A stretch of DNA of 64,000 nt from Umbellularia californica (taxonomy: Eukaryota; Streptophyta; Magnoliopsida; Laurales; Lauraceae), in NCBI GenBank assembly GCA_028538565.1, contig JAPQWN010000002.1:81486583-81550582 (forward strand), in the 5' to 3' direction. The notes under the pieces were generated by a model. The model worked only from the letters and a program-made list of their open reading frames with translations. It was not told the origin of the DNA and ran no database searches. The translations under genes were made by a program, and so were the position numbers. This document shows, in pieces, positions 23,053 to 33,068 of the stretch. How positions within the stretch are numbered: the stretch's first letter is position 1; each line of letters starts with the position of its first letter.

Positions 23053-24639
23053 GTGAGCCATGTTCATCTTGTGGCTTTCTTTCATTCTGTATGGTTGTTG
23101 TCTTGATAGCCTTTTTGGATTCTTTGGTGGTGAAATAAATCTGCTTGTCATTTGACATTTTCATGATTGCCTACTAGTTTTTAGTTGACAAATTTTAGAC
23201 ATGCATATCATGCTTGATCTGATTATTGCAGATTGATATTTTCTTCTTTGTGTGTATTTTCTTCTTTGTGTATATAAAGTGCAGTATAGAAATGTAGGCT
23301 ACAGAATGGTAGCTCTTAAACATGCTTGCATATCATGATTGATCTGATATTTGCACATTGATATTTTCTTCCGTGCAGTAGCCCAAATGGAAACTGCAAT
23401 GATACTGGTCATCTTGAAATTTTGTTTTTGGTACTGAAGTATTTGGTGGGAATTAGCAAATAAGGTTTGATTGTTTCAGTGTCCTGATGATTATTTCCCT
23501 TGACAACAAGTTTACCCTTTTTTTTTTTTTTTTTAATGTGTAAGTTTTCATTATTTAACAATGAAAAACATAACAAAGAACAGAATATAGAGAGGCAATT
23601 GGTTGAGGGAATGCATTCTGAGAGCCAGACTACTGGTAGCCCAGTATTGAGGCAGCTCTCTGTCCAAAAGATACAACTACGGTTTGATCCCTAGGTCTTT
23701 TGGATAGGGCCTTGGGGAGCATGAGTGTGTGGGTGTGTGAGCATGTGCCAGAGCAAAAAAAAAAAGGGTAGAGGAAACATATACTGACTAGAGATTCAAC
23801 ATAAACTGAATCAAATTAAGAACTGAAAAAAAAAAAAAAAAAAAAGTGAAACATTGGAAGCCTATAAATCACGGCCTTCTCCCACACTTTGTGCACGTTG
23901 TAATGGGTTTGACAAGGGTTAGGTATCCCTGATATGACCTGCAGAGTGCAGACTGACCTGCATTCATCCTGGGTAACCTAATCCACAATTTATATGGGTT
24001 GGATGGGGTCCAGCAGTCCTGATTCACCCATTTTAAAATTGTGGTGTGATTTTGTTTTACCCCAACAAAATCTGAAAAATAAAATAGAACCCAAGACTAT
24101 TATAAAATGCTAGAAAACAACGTGTTTCTTCCCTATAGTAAACACTGTAAAGCAAAATATTTTCCCCCTACAACCCCAAGTCATAAAATCTTATATCACT
24201 GTCTTATCTAAAACTGTGTAAAGCTTGTTCTGAATTAAATAACTTTACAAGTATATACTAAAATCTAGCTTAATATGAAGCCTTTGTTACATGTATTACA
24301 CAATTCTTTTGAAAAAAAAGGATTTAAATAATTAAAAATTAAAAAAAAAGTACTCAAGTCTACCAACTTTTGCTCCAAAACTGTTTGCCTCAAACATTTC
24401 TAAGCTATTTTGAGGATGAATATTGAAAAAAATATATATAAATTCAAAATGCTTACCAATAAGGTCTTCCTTGATTTCCTGGTTTTTTCTGTGGAGAAAT
24501 CTGTTAAAATTTTGAAAATTGGTTGAGTTTTAGTGCAAAGAGCGGTTTGGGGAGCTCTAGCAAACTTTTAGGTAGCTCTCCAGGTGTTTGGTAAGGAAGA
24601 ATTGGAAGAAAGAGAGACAAAGCAGGTTTTAAAGGAAGA

Positions 24640-24815
24640 GGTACCCGGTCGATATATTAGCCTGGACCGATATTTGGCGATATTTTGAAATTATCAGCAG
24701 ATACTAACCGGTATTTTACCAATATTTTGGTCCAGGCCATAACAAGACCAATATTTTGAAAATATCGTGTCAGCACCTATATGAACCGGTATCAAACGAT
24801 ATTTTGAACCATGCT
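24640..24815. repeat. repeat-rich block of GATATTTTG words
   Basis: At least six variants of (A/C)CGATATTTTG or CCAATATTTTG occur in both orientations. An inverted pair, GCCTGGACCGATATTTGG near 24661 and CCAATATTTTGGTCCAGGC near 24719, could form a foldback. It is probably a decayed MITE. Confidence 0.5.
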
Positions 24816-24939
24816 CCCAACCAGATGCATTTATATCCTAGCCAACCCATCTGCCACCCCTTTGTGTTTTTCTGTCCAATTCCTTATGTTTTGTGTTAAG
24901 CCAAGTAGTTCGCATGCTCTTTGTTAGTAAGTACCGCAT

Positions 24940-25335
24940 CTCAGAGGGTGGAGGCTTTTTGTTGACGACATTTGGAAAGGGTTCATGCAAACAAGGGACA
25001 ATCTTTCTTGGAAGGAAGTACTGCCCTCAAATGCTTCTTTCTGTGTTCATTATGCAAGGAAGCTAATGTATTATCAGAACGTTTATTTATCCATTGTCGT
25101 TTGTATGGCGTCTTTCGAATATGTTTTGGGTCTTCTATAAAGAGATGTGTATTTAGAGGTTCTTTGCAGGATGTGAAGTTGGGGTTTTAAATTGTTCCAG
25201 AAGAGGGATAAGATTATGTGAAACTGGTACTGGCCCTAATCATGGTCTATTTGGAAGGAAAGACGCAATTGGGCTTTAAGGAACAATGAAAACTTGTTGG
25301 AGGCATTTTCTGGAACAGTGAAATTGAGAATGGTA
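24940..25335 (+). pseudogene. 3' relic of a LINE (zinc-binding RT domain)
   Basis: Plus-strand fragments read CSLCKEANVLSERLFIHC, a reverse-transcriptase zinc-binding motif, preceded by a VDDIWKGFMQTRDNLSWKE-like segment. Farther on comes a WSIWKERRNWALRNNENLLEAF-like stretch in another frame. These fit the C-terminal end of plant L1 ORF2. Frames are broken, and no poly(A) tail is clear. Confidence 0.65.
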
Positions 25336-25439
25336 GGTAAATGACTAAATTCTTTACATAGATCCTGTTCATTGATCAATACAGTTGCTCAATGGGTTCC
25401 CCCCTGCCAGTTACATTGACATTAATTTTGATGGCAGCT

Positions 25440-27080
25440 ATTTTTCTAATAATGAATGGCAGATTTGGATGTCTTACTTGTGAGAAGCGGGGTCATTTAG
25501 TTGGTTTCCAAGCCCTTGTGGCGCAACCCTGATCCGCGATCGGGTTGATAGATCAATCTCCCAAAGGATTGATCGAATCCTAGGATGGATTCAGCCTCTA
25601 GGGCACCCTCACAGGAGGAGAAACTACCACATCCATAAGAGATAAATCTCAAAGAAAACTTTTAATTGATAAAAGTAAGCACTATATTGCAATAAGGCCT
25701 AACATCCTTATGTCGAGGAGTTGGCTTGATCCCTAAGCAACAATACTTCCTAATATTTGAATAAAGCCTAAACAAAATAGGAAACTAACTAATATTAATC
25801 CTAATAAAATCAGACTACTAAATAATACTCCTAAATAAATGGATGTCCCATTGGGCCCATGGACTGGACCCAATGGGTCGTCAATTCTCCCTTGCTCGAA
25901 AAAACTCGACTCTGGCGAGTTGACAGCTTGATAATACGGGAGAGAATCCGATCACAAGTTCAGGAAGGGTCCTCCAAAGTTGAAAATCAATCGCACAAAC
26001 TTCAGATATTCTTTCAATCTTCATTTGCTTTGCGTGTCTTGCAAGCTTCATGCGGTTGTTTTCTCCATTTAGAAGTAGATGGGAGGTGTCGCTTCTTCTG
26101 ATCTCGGATGTGTGATCTGACCATTAGATGCTTTAGATGTTGCCTTTGTACCAACAAATCATGACCATTGACTATCCATTGTGGCTCCCCGAAAATGAAG
26201 TCAATGTGAGGAACTTCAATAACTTAAATCTTCTTGTGAAAACTCTGGAACAATTGATTTGATATCCAATGACTCAATTAGATTTTCTGGCAATGGAATT
26301 ACAATCAGATCTATTGGATGTTCACTCTGTTTGCTAAGCTGATCAAAGTCTTCAATGTTTGCTTCTCCTTGTTCTTCTTCTGCCTTTTGCGGCTCTTGAC
26401 TGACATTACTCTAATCAACATTGTCTGTATCCACGAAATCAACTTTGCCATAAAATTGCTCTTCGATGTCAACCTCGATGTCTTCTGGCTTCACTTATGG
26501 TGCAGTCATGACTTCTGTTTCAACTGTTTGCCCTTCTATGAATTTTCTGTGGAAGGTGATGATGTAGACGAAGATGAGGCTATCGATGTCATTGGAATAT
26601 GCATAACCCCTTTTCTATTCCACTAAAGGGTATACGTGTTCGCCTCTTTATCATGGTGCACGTTTCGATCAAAAAGTTATGGACGCCCAAAAATAATATG
26701 AGCAATATTCATATGGATCACATCATACCAAATTTTTTCTTCATAATGGCCCATCTTGAATGATACCAAACATCTATGAGTCATGGGGATGACATGACCA
26801 TTAGACCATGTGACTTGGTAGGGCTTAGGAAGTTTCTCAGTTGGCCAATGAAGTTTGTCAATGACCTCTTGCGCTACAAAATTCATTGAGCTACCATTGT
26901 CAATAATCAAATTAGCGGACTTGTCTTCGACTCTTATCTGAGTGTGAAAGTTCTTAGCCTGTCTCCATTTTTCTTCTTCCTTAGCATTTGTATTGAGCAG
27001 TCGGCGAATGATAAGAGTGGGATTATCTTCTCCTGCACCATTTCTCAGGAATTCAATCCCTTCCAAGTTCACCTAAAACG
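25440..27080 (-). pseudogene. gypsy relic with aspartic protease only
   Basis: Minus-strand 27072-26677 encodes a Ty3/gypsy protease: a basic lead-in, LIIDNGSSMNFVAQEVIDKL with the active-site D and hydrophobic-hydrophobic-D-x-GS pattern, PYQVTWSNGHVIPM, HRCLVSFKMGHYEEKIWYDV and HIIFGRP. Continuing left, LFDRNV and a YTL-WNRK-like stretch in the same frame but with stops fits the sequence after the protease in this gypsy group. RT, RNase H and integrase are missing. 25440-25860 has LTR- or leader-like sequence without genes. LTR pairs were not found. Confidence 0.6.
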
Positions 27081-27636
27081 CCCACACCATGAACTGGCAG
27101 TGGACTCAATTTGATACTTGGATTGGATCCACTATTGAGTTTAGGTTTGAAATTTTTGATAGATTTATCACCCTTCATTTTGAAGACTTAATATCTACTA
27201 TCTAGTATCTAGACCTTATAAAATTTGATCAAGCTGAAATTTGGTCCACCCCTTGTCCGACCATCATTATCATCTTTATTACCAGAGCTTCACCCATTAA
27301 GAAGAAAGAAGATGTCTCCATTGATGAAAATGCTAAAGCCCGTCCCATTGACAGGAAGGTCGGGTTTGGACTCAGATCAGGTCTGAACTCAGGTCAGGCC
27401 CAAAACTGCCAATGGAAGGCACTTGTTACACACGTGGGAGGGAAGGGTTGGAAACCCATTTTTTTTTTTTTTTTTTTTTTTTGTTTCTGCCTAGGGTCTT
27501 GTGCAGGAAGGAGAAATAAGAGAGTGCTTGGGCTTTGCCTCTTACCTGCTCGACCTATAGAACAAAAACATAGAGGGTTTGCTCGCTTTAGTGAGGGGGA
27601 GAGGACAGTGGCTGCTTGTTTGGTGGTGGTGTCGTG

Positions 27637-27969
27637 TAATAGGTTCAGAGACCAAGCTTAGCCCACAAATCAGAGGGAAAGGGCATCCTCTTGCTGAAGT
27701 TGAAGATTGAATTAAGAAAAACTAGATAGTCGTGCATTTCCATTCCTTTCTAACCATAAATATAGGAATCACTTACATCAAAGATAACTGCCCACCCCAT
27801 AACTCCAAGTATCTCTCTTCCATAACTGGATAACAGAAGATAAAATAACTGAAAAGTACATCACATGCATAACAAACGAACTGAAAAATAACTACAGATA
27901 ACATGGAACCGAGCCATTAAAAGAGTGGCCGTGGACTGGCCCAGGGAATGGAGGGTCCAGCACCTAACG
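27637..27969 (-). repeat. 3' LTR of the gypsy element
   Basis: Matches 32063-32395. Its outer end reads TAATAGG where the partner has TGATAGG, and its inner end reads TAACG where the partner has TAACA. Both terminal dinucleotides are therefore altered. Confidence 0.92.
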
Positions 27970-28968
27970 GTATAAGCAACCTTGCCAATTTGTTGCATAA
28001 CCTGATATGGGCCATAATATTTGGGGGCCAACTTCATGTTAGAGAGCATAGCCAATGTTGTCTGTCTATATGGTTGGAGGCGGAGGAACACCCAATCCCC
28101 AACTTCAAAAGTTCGCTCTGTATGATGCTTATCTGCTTGAACTTTCATGTGGGCCTGGGCAGCAATGAGGTGTTCTTTGAGATGACGCAGAATATGGTCT
28201 TGACTTCGCAAATCTGAATCCAGTTGATCCACGGCTGTGGCATCTCCAGTGTAAGAAGTTATAGAAGGTGGATGGCGGCCATATAGGGCCTCAAATGGAG
28301 TCATTTGAATTGACACATGATAGGTGGTATTGTACCACCATTCTGCCCAAGGTAACCATTTCGTCCATTGCTTCGGTTGGGTGCCTGCAAAGCATCGCAA
28401 TTATGTTTCCAGACAGCGATTGATGACCTCTGTTTGGCCATCCGTCTGTGGATGGTAAGCACTACTCATACATAGTTGTGTTCCTTGCAAGCGAAAGAAT
28501 TCTTGCCAAAACTGGCTAAGAAATATTTTATCGCGGTCACTGACTATTGTGCGAGGCATAACATGTAAACGAGCAATCTCCTGTATGAAAATTTGAGCAA
28601 TGGATGCCTCTGTGAAAGGATGTGATACAGCCATAAAATGAGCATATTTTGAAAGCCTATCGACAACCACAAATGACAGATTTGCCATGTGAATGAGGCA
28701 GCCCTTCAATAAAATCCATCGAAATATCAGAGCAAATAATTGTTGGAATGGGCAGAGGTTGCAGTGGGCTTGGTGGTGATAGGGTCTCTGCCTTGCGTTG
28801 ACATGTATCACAAGCCGCCACATATTCATGTACTCTGTGTTTCATGCCCACCCAATAAAATGTTTGAGATAAACGTTTATAAGTGCAGAGGGCGCCTGAA
28901 TAGCCTGCTTCTGGGGTTGCGTGGAAATGGTATAATAGCTGGTCAATGTGATGTGAATTTGCTGGCAA
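27970..28968 (-). pseudogene. gypsy integrase, three broken frames
   Basis: 28968-28657 gives the HHCC zinc finger. It reads HHIDQLLYHFHATPEAGYSG then YVAACDTCQRKAE; the second histidine (usually GGHSG) is tyrosine here. 28829-28401 gives the core: FVVVDRLSKYAHFM, SDRDKIFLSQFW and YHPQTDGQTEVINRCLET with the catalytic glutamate. 28400 onward gives WAEWWYNTTYHVSIQMTPFEALYGRHPPS and the GDWVFLRLQPYRQ and KLAPKYYGPYQV segments. The frame then runs straight into the 3' LTR after IGKVAY, so the rest of the C-terminal domain, any chromodomain and the 3' UTR are absent. The YGRHPP and LQPYRQ motifs suggest a chromovirus-type integrase. Confidence 0.88.
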
Positions 28969-29260
28969 CCATACACGATAGAATCGTCAATCAGTGTATA
29001 CCCAGGTTTTGAGTTTGGGTCCGCCCGTAAGCTGTCCAAGATGGTGCGGCCCTCAGGATGATTGAGGACATCAGTTGTAATCTCCTCTAGGATGGTTGAA
29101 AATGGAGTGGAGATAGCTGTGACAGCAGCTGCATTATCTTCATTGGCGCAATTGTGGGAAGAGCATCAGCAACAGTATTATTTTTGCCCTTGTTGTAGAT
29201 GATTTCATAATCAAATCCCATTAATTTGGAAGCCCATTGTTGTTGCATTGATGTGCCCAC

Positions 29261-31120
29261 TCATTGTTCAATTAGATGTTTCAAACTTTGGTGGTCTGTC
29301 TTGATGAAGAAGTGCCTACCCAGCAAATAATGCCGCCATTTTTGAACCATATGCAAAAGTGCCATCATCTCATGCTCATAAGTTGATAGACCGAGGTGTT
29401 TAGTTGCTAAAGCTTTACTGCAAAATGCAAGTGGGTGGCCATCTTGCACGAGAACACCTCCTATCCCAGAGCCAGAGACGTCACATTCCAAAGTGAATGG
29501 CTTTGAAAAATCAGGTAATTGCAGGACTGGTGTTGCTACCATGGCTGCTTTAAGTTTTTGAAAACTGACCTCTGCATCATGAGTCCAATGAAAATTATCT
29601 TTCTTTAGAAGTTGAGTTAAAGGGGCAGCTATTTGTCCATACCCCCTAACAAATTTGTGGCAATAACCTGTGAGCCCTAAGAAGCCCCGAAGGGATTTGA
29701 GACTCATGGGCATAGGCCACTCTACCATTGCCTTGATTTTTTCAGGGTCCGCTGCCACCCCTTGTGCTGAAAGATGTCCCAAATACTCAACTTGGGTACG
29801 CCCAAATGTGGACTTAGACATTTTGATGAATAGCTTGTGTGTTAATAATAATTCCAAGACCACCTTGACATGTTTTAAATGATCGGCCCAACTATGGCTG
29901 TAGATCAAGATATCATCAAAAAACACTAACACAAACTTGCGTAAGAAGGGCCTAAAAATTGCATTCATCAAACTTTGAAAGGTGGAAGGAGCAATGGTGA
30001 GGCCAAATGGCATCACTAAGAACTCATAGTGCCCCTCATGAGTCCGAAAGGCCGTTTTGGGAATGTCTGGATCATGGACTCTGATTTGGTGATAGCCGGA
30101 ACGCAGATCCAATTTCAAGTAAAATTGAGCTCCATGAAGTTCATCTAAAAGCTCATCAATTACAGGGATAGGAAATTTATCCTTGATTGTGCAGTGATTG
30201 AGGGCTCGATAGTCCACACACATGCGCCAAGTCCCATCCTTTTTCCTCACTAATAAAATAGGGGAGGAGTATGGGCTTACACTAGGGCGTATAACCCCTG
30301 TATCCAACATTTCTTGGACGAGCCGCTTAATTTCATTTTTTTGTATGTGTGGGTATCTATACGGACGAACATTGACTGGTTGTGTGCCCGGCTTTAAGGG
30401 AATATGATGATCATGTGATCTAGGTGGTGGAAGGCCTTTAGGTGGGTCAAAGAGGGATTGATAGGATGACAAAATTTGAGCCAAGTCAATGGGAATGTCA
30501 GGCTTTGCTACCTCTGCTAGTTGTGCCTGTAGTTCAACTAACAAAGCATGTGGGGTTTTGCTTAACAGATGGTGCATAGGTGAACGGTCCAAGGTTGTAA
30601 CTCTTGTGTCCTGAAGGCCATGCAATATATAGGGCAGTCCTTGGTATGTAAAGGCCATGGTGAGTGTAGAAAAATCACAAGTAATCTGTCCCAACTTTTG
30701 TAGCCAATGCACTCCCAAAATGACATCAGACCCATAAATTGGTAGCACATATAAGTCAGTAATAAATTTTAAAGGCCCAATCACAATGCATACCTTTTCA
30801 CAACATCCCACACACTTGAGTTCGGCCCCATCAGCCACTTTAACAGGAAATCTCACAGATTGTTTGATTTGGCACCCAGTTTGGCGGGCTGAGCTCTTGG
30901 AAATGAAGTTATGCGTTCTGCCTGTATCCACCAAGATGCTAACCGTGGCTTGTTTAATGAGTCCATGGAGCCGCATCGTTTGAGCCCTCGCCTGCCCAGT
31001 CAAGGCATTAAGAGAGACTTCCATTGAGCTATTTTGCTCATCAACTTCACTGGGTATGGACACGTCCTCGTCTTTTGTATCTTCCACTCTTCTAGAAGAA
31101 AATTTTGGAGCTTTTTGCAC
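29261..31120 (-). pseudogene. gypsy protease-RT-RNase H polyprotein segment
   Basis: A 619-codon minus-strand frame holds the middle of pol. The protease site is SILVDTGRTHNFIS (relatives usually read DSGSTHNF), about residues 60-75. The RT has PYSSPILLVRKKDGTWRMCV, LDLRSGYHQIRV, MPFGLTIAPSTFQSLMN and the catalytic FFDDILIYS, roughly residues 250-420. RNase H begins with FTLECDVSGSGIGGVLV and ends at KTDHQSLKHLIEQ where a TAG at 29261 stops the frame. Homology resumes beyond the stop (QQQWASKLMGFDYEI, then VADAL). The first residue shown is a convenience; this frame overlaps gag and was probably reached by frameshift or as one fused frame. Confidence 0.9.
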
Positions 31121-32038
31121 CTGTGGCCTGGCACAAATCTTTCATCACAATAGTAACAGAGGCCTTTCTCACAGTGAGCCTGCATTTCCGCGGATGAAAT
31201 TTTATGAGGCAGGGCTGCTGCAACATGCTGGACTTCTTTGGATGTGCTGGCTGATCCCACAGATGAACCAGGAGGGACCACAGTTGTGTGCCCTGAAGAA
31301 GAATCTGGTGTTGTGGTTGGTTGTACTGCTGACGGCCTTGTCCATCGCCAAAGGCGCTGCAATTTTTCTTCTTGCCTCCGAGCAAGTCCCATGGCGTTCT
31401 GCAGTGTATTGGGCTGGAACATGAGGACCTCTTGCCCAATTTCATCTCGCAACCCTTCAATAAAGGTACCCATTAGAGCGCGATCAGACCACCCATCCAC
31501 CCGATTTGCTAATTGTGCAAATTGAGTTTGGTACATTTGTACTGATCCGGTCCCTTGGCGCAACTTAGCCAACATTCCATCGATGTTCTCATAATCAGTT
31601 GGACCGAACCGAACCAATAGCGCCTCACTTGATGCCTGCCATGTTGCATTTGGGTTGGTGCGGATATACCATTGAAACCAAGTGGAGGCCACACCATCCA
31701 TGTGAAAAGATGCAATCATAGCCTTCTCATGTTCAAGTGTTCGGTGATACTAGAAGAAAGGCTCACACTTGTGGAGAAACTCCAATGGCCCACTTCCATC
31801 AAAATGTGGGAAGTTGATACGGGCAAAGCTAGGTTGAATCCTCCCTTCGTCATGTCCAATTTCTCCGTGTATTGGGAATAAAGTGATCCCCTTGGTTTGT
31901 TGGAGGGAGTTGCAAGGTGAGGCGCTCCAATGCTTGCTGGATCTGATCAAGCCTAGTATTAGTAAGTTCCCACGCTTCCTCCAAACATTTCTCCATTGGA
32001 TCAAATTCTATGGCCTGTTTCTCTCTTGTCATGCCCAA
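31000..32038 (-). pseudogene. gypsy gag, broken frames
   Basis: ATG at 32038 (minus), 11 bases after the primer site, starts MGMTREKQAIEFDPMEKCLE with a short coiled coil. The frame slips near 31850 to FARINFPHFDGSGPLEFLHK, meets a stop near 31750, and resumes at 31719 with MIASFHMDGVASTWFQWYIR, the retrotransposon gag capsid domain (WSDRALMGTFIEGLRDEIGQEV). It ends with a zinc knuckle CYYCDERFVPGHRCK near 31130. These breaks mean no intact capsid protein. Confidence 0.88.
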
Positions 32039-32062
32039 GGAAAGACCTGCTCTGATACCAAA

Positions 32063-32395
32063 TGATAGGTTCAGAGACCAAGCTTAGCCCACAGATCAGA
32101 GGGAAAGGGCATCCTCTTGCTGAAGTTGAAGATTGAATTAAGAAAAACTAGATAGTTGTGCATTTCCATTCCTTTCTAACCATAAATATAGGAATCACTT
32201 AAATCAAAGATAACTGCCCACCACATAACTCCAAGTGTCTCTCTTCCATAACTTGATAACAAAAGATAAAATGACTGAAAAGTACATCACATGCATAACA
32301 AAAGAACTGAAAAATAACTACAGATATCATGAAACCCAGCCATTAAAAGAGTGGCCGTGGACTGGCCCAGGGAATGGAGAGTCCAGCACCTAACA
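32063..32395 (-). repeat. 5' LTR of the gypsy element
   Basis: It has intact ends: on the plus strand it begins TGATAGG and ends TAACA. The primer site lies immediately inside (32049-32060). Confidence 0.93.
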
Positions 32396-32869
32396 CCGTG
32401 ATGCTATGCAGTGAGGCAAGCAGTGTTGCTGCGATGCTGCAGGCGAGGTGCGCTGGCAGCTGTCTGCTGCTCGTTGTGGTGGGGATGAAGATCGATCGGT
32501 GGAGCTAGGTATGCCCTCAACTCAACTCTCCTCTCTTCTCTCTTCTTCTGTTGCTTTTTTGTTTGTATTTTTTTTCCTCCTCTTCTGCGGGAGTTGGGGT
32601 TCCCGACTGGAAAGTGGAGTGTTTTTTTTTTTTTTTTTCCTTTCTCCTCTGCGGGGTTGGGGATCTGGTTGAAGGGTTTGGAGAAGGGGTTTCGTAGGGT
32701 TTTGGGGTTGTGGGTGGTTGGGTGATGGAGAAGTGCTGTTTGGTGGTTTTGGATGAGAGGGCTGATGAAGCTGGGAGGCTTATGGAAGTTAGCCATTTAA
32801 AAAAATAAATTGAATATCTGCTAATGATTTCTGCAGAGACATCAGGTTGTATGTACAAGAGCACTGTTC
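32396..32869. other. no gene recognised between gypsy and LINE
   Basis: This is T- and CT-rich sequence (T18 near 32620) with a C-rich complement. Open frames here have low-complexity products and no domain. It is the stretch of intron between two insertions. Confidence 0.5.
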
Positions 32870-32883
32870 AGTAACAAGAAGAG
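32870..32883. repeat. LINE target-site duplication, left copy
   Basis: AGTAACAAGAAGAG here matches AGTAACAAGAAAAG at 38936-38949 (13 of 14). The copies lie just outside the poly(T) and the 5' end of the minus-strand LINE. Confidence 0.85.
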
Positions 32884-33068
32884 TTCTTTTTTTTTTTTTT
32901 TTTTGAAAATGGTGACCGAAATTCATTGCTAGAAAGAAACTGTACAGTATAAGAGGGGTATATTGTATACAAAGCCCAAAAGATGGGAGAGCAAACAGAA
33001 AACAAAAGGACAAGATCCCCCAAATAAAAAATGGGCAACAAACCCCAAAAAAGAAAGTACAAAAGCCA

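Larger units (their letters stand above)
27637..32395 (-). mobile_element. Ty3/gypsy element with 333-bp LTRs
   Basis: Near-identical direct repeats at 27637-27969 and 32063-32395 (about 15 differences by eye, so about 95% identity) flank a gag-pol remnant on the minus strand. A tRNA-Met primer site (TGGTATCAGAGC, minus, 32060-32049) lies two bases inside the 5' LTR. The flanks TCGTG (27632-27636) and CCGTG (32396-32400) fit a 5-bp target duplication with one change. The order gag, protease, RT, RNase H, integrase defines gypsy. The integrase C-terminus and polypurine tract are missing (see findings). The gene-sized interior is 4.1 kb, shorter than a full element. It inserted in the large intron of the coiled-coil gene, antisense to it. 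Confidence 0.92.

Noticed and set aside
26318..26626. Hydrophobic plus-strand frame
   Set aside because: It is the antisense shadow of the gypsy sequence that follows the protease.
32404..32864. Pro/Lys-rich minus-strand frames
   Set aside because: Low complexity over T- and CT-rich intron DNA, overlapping frames, no domain.
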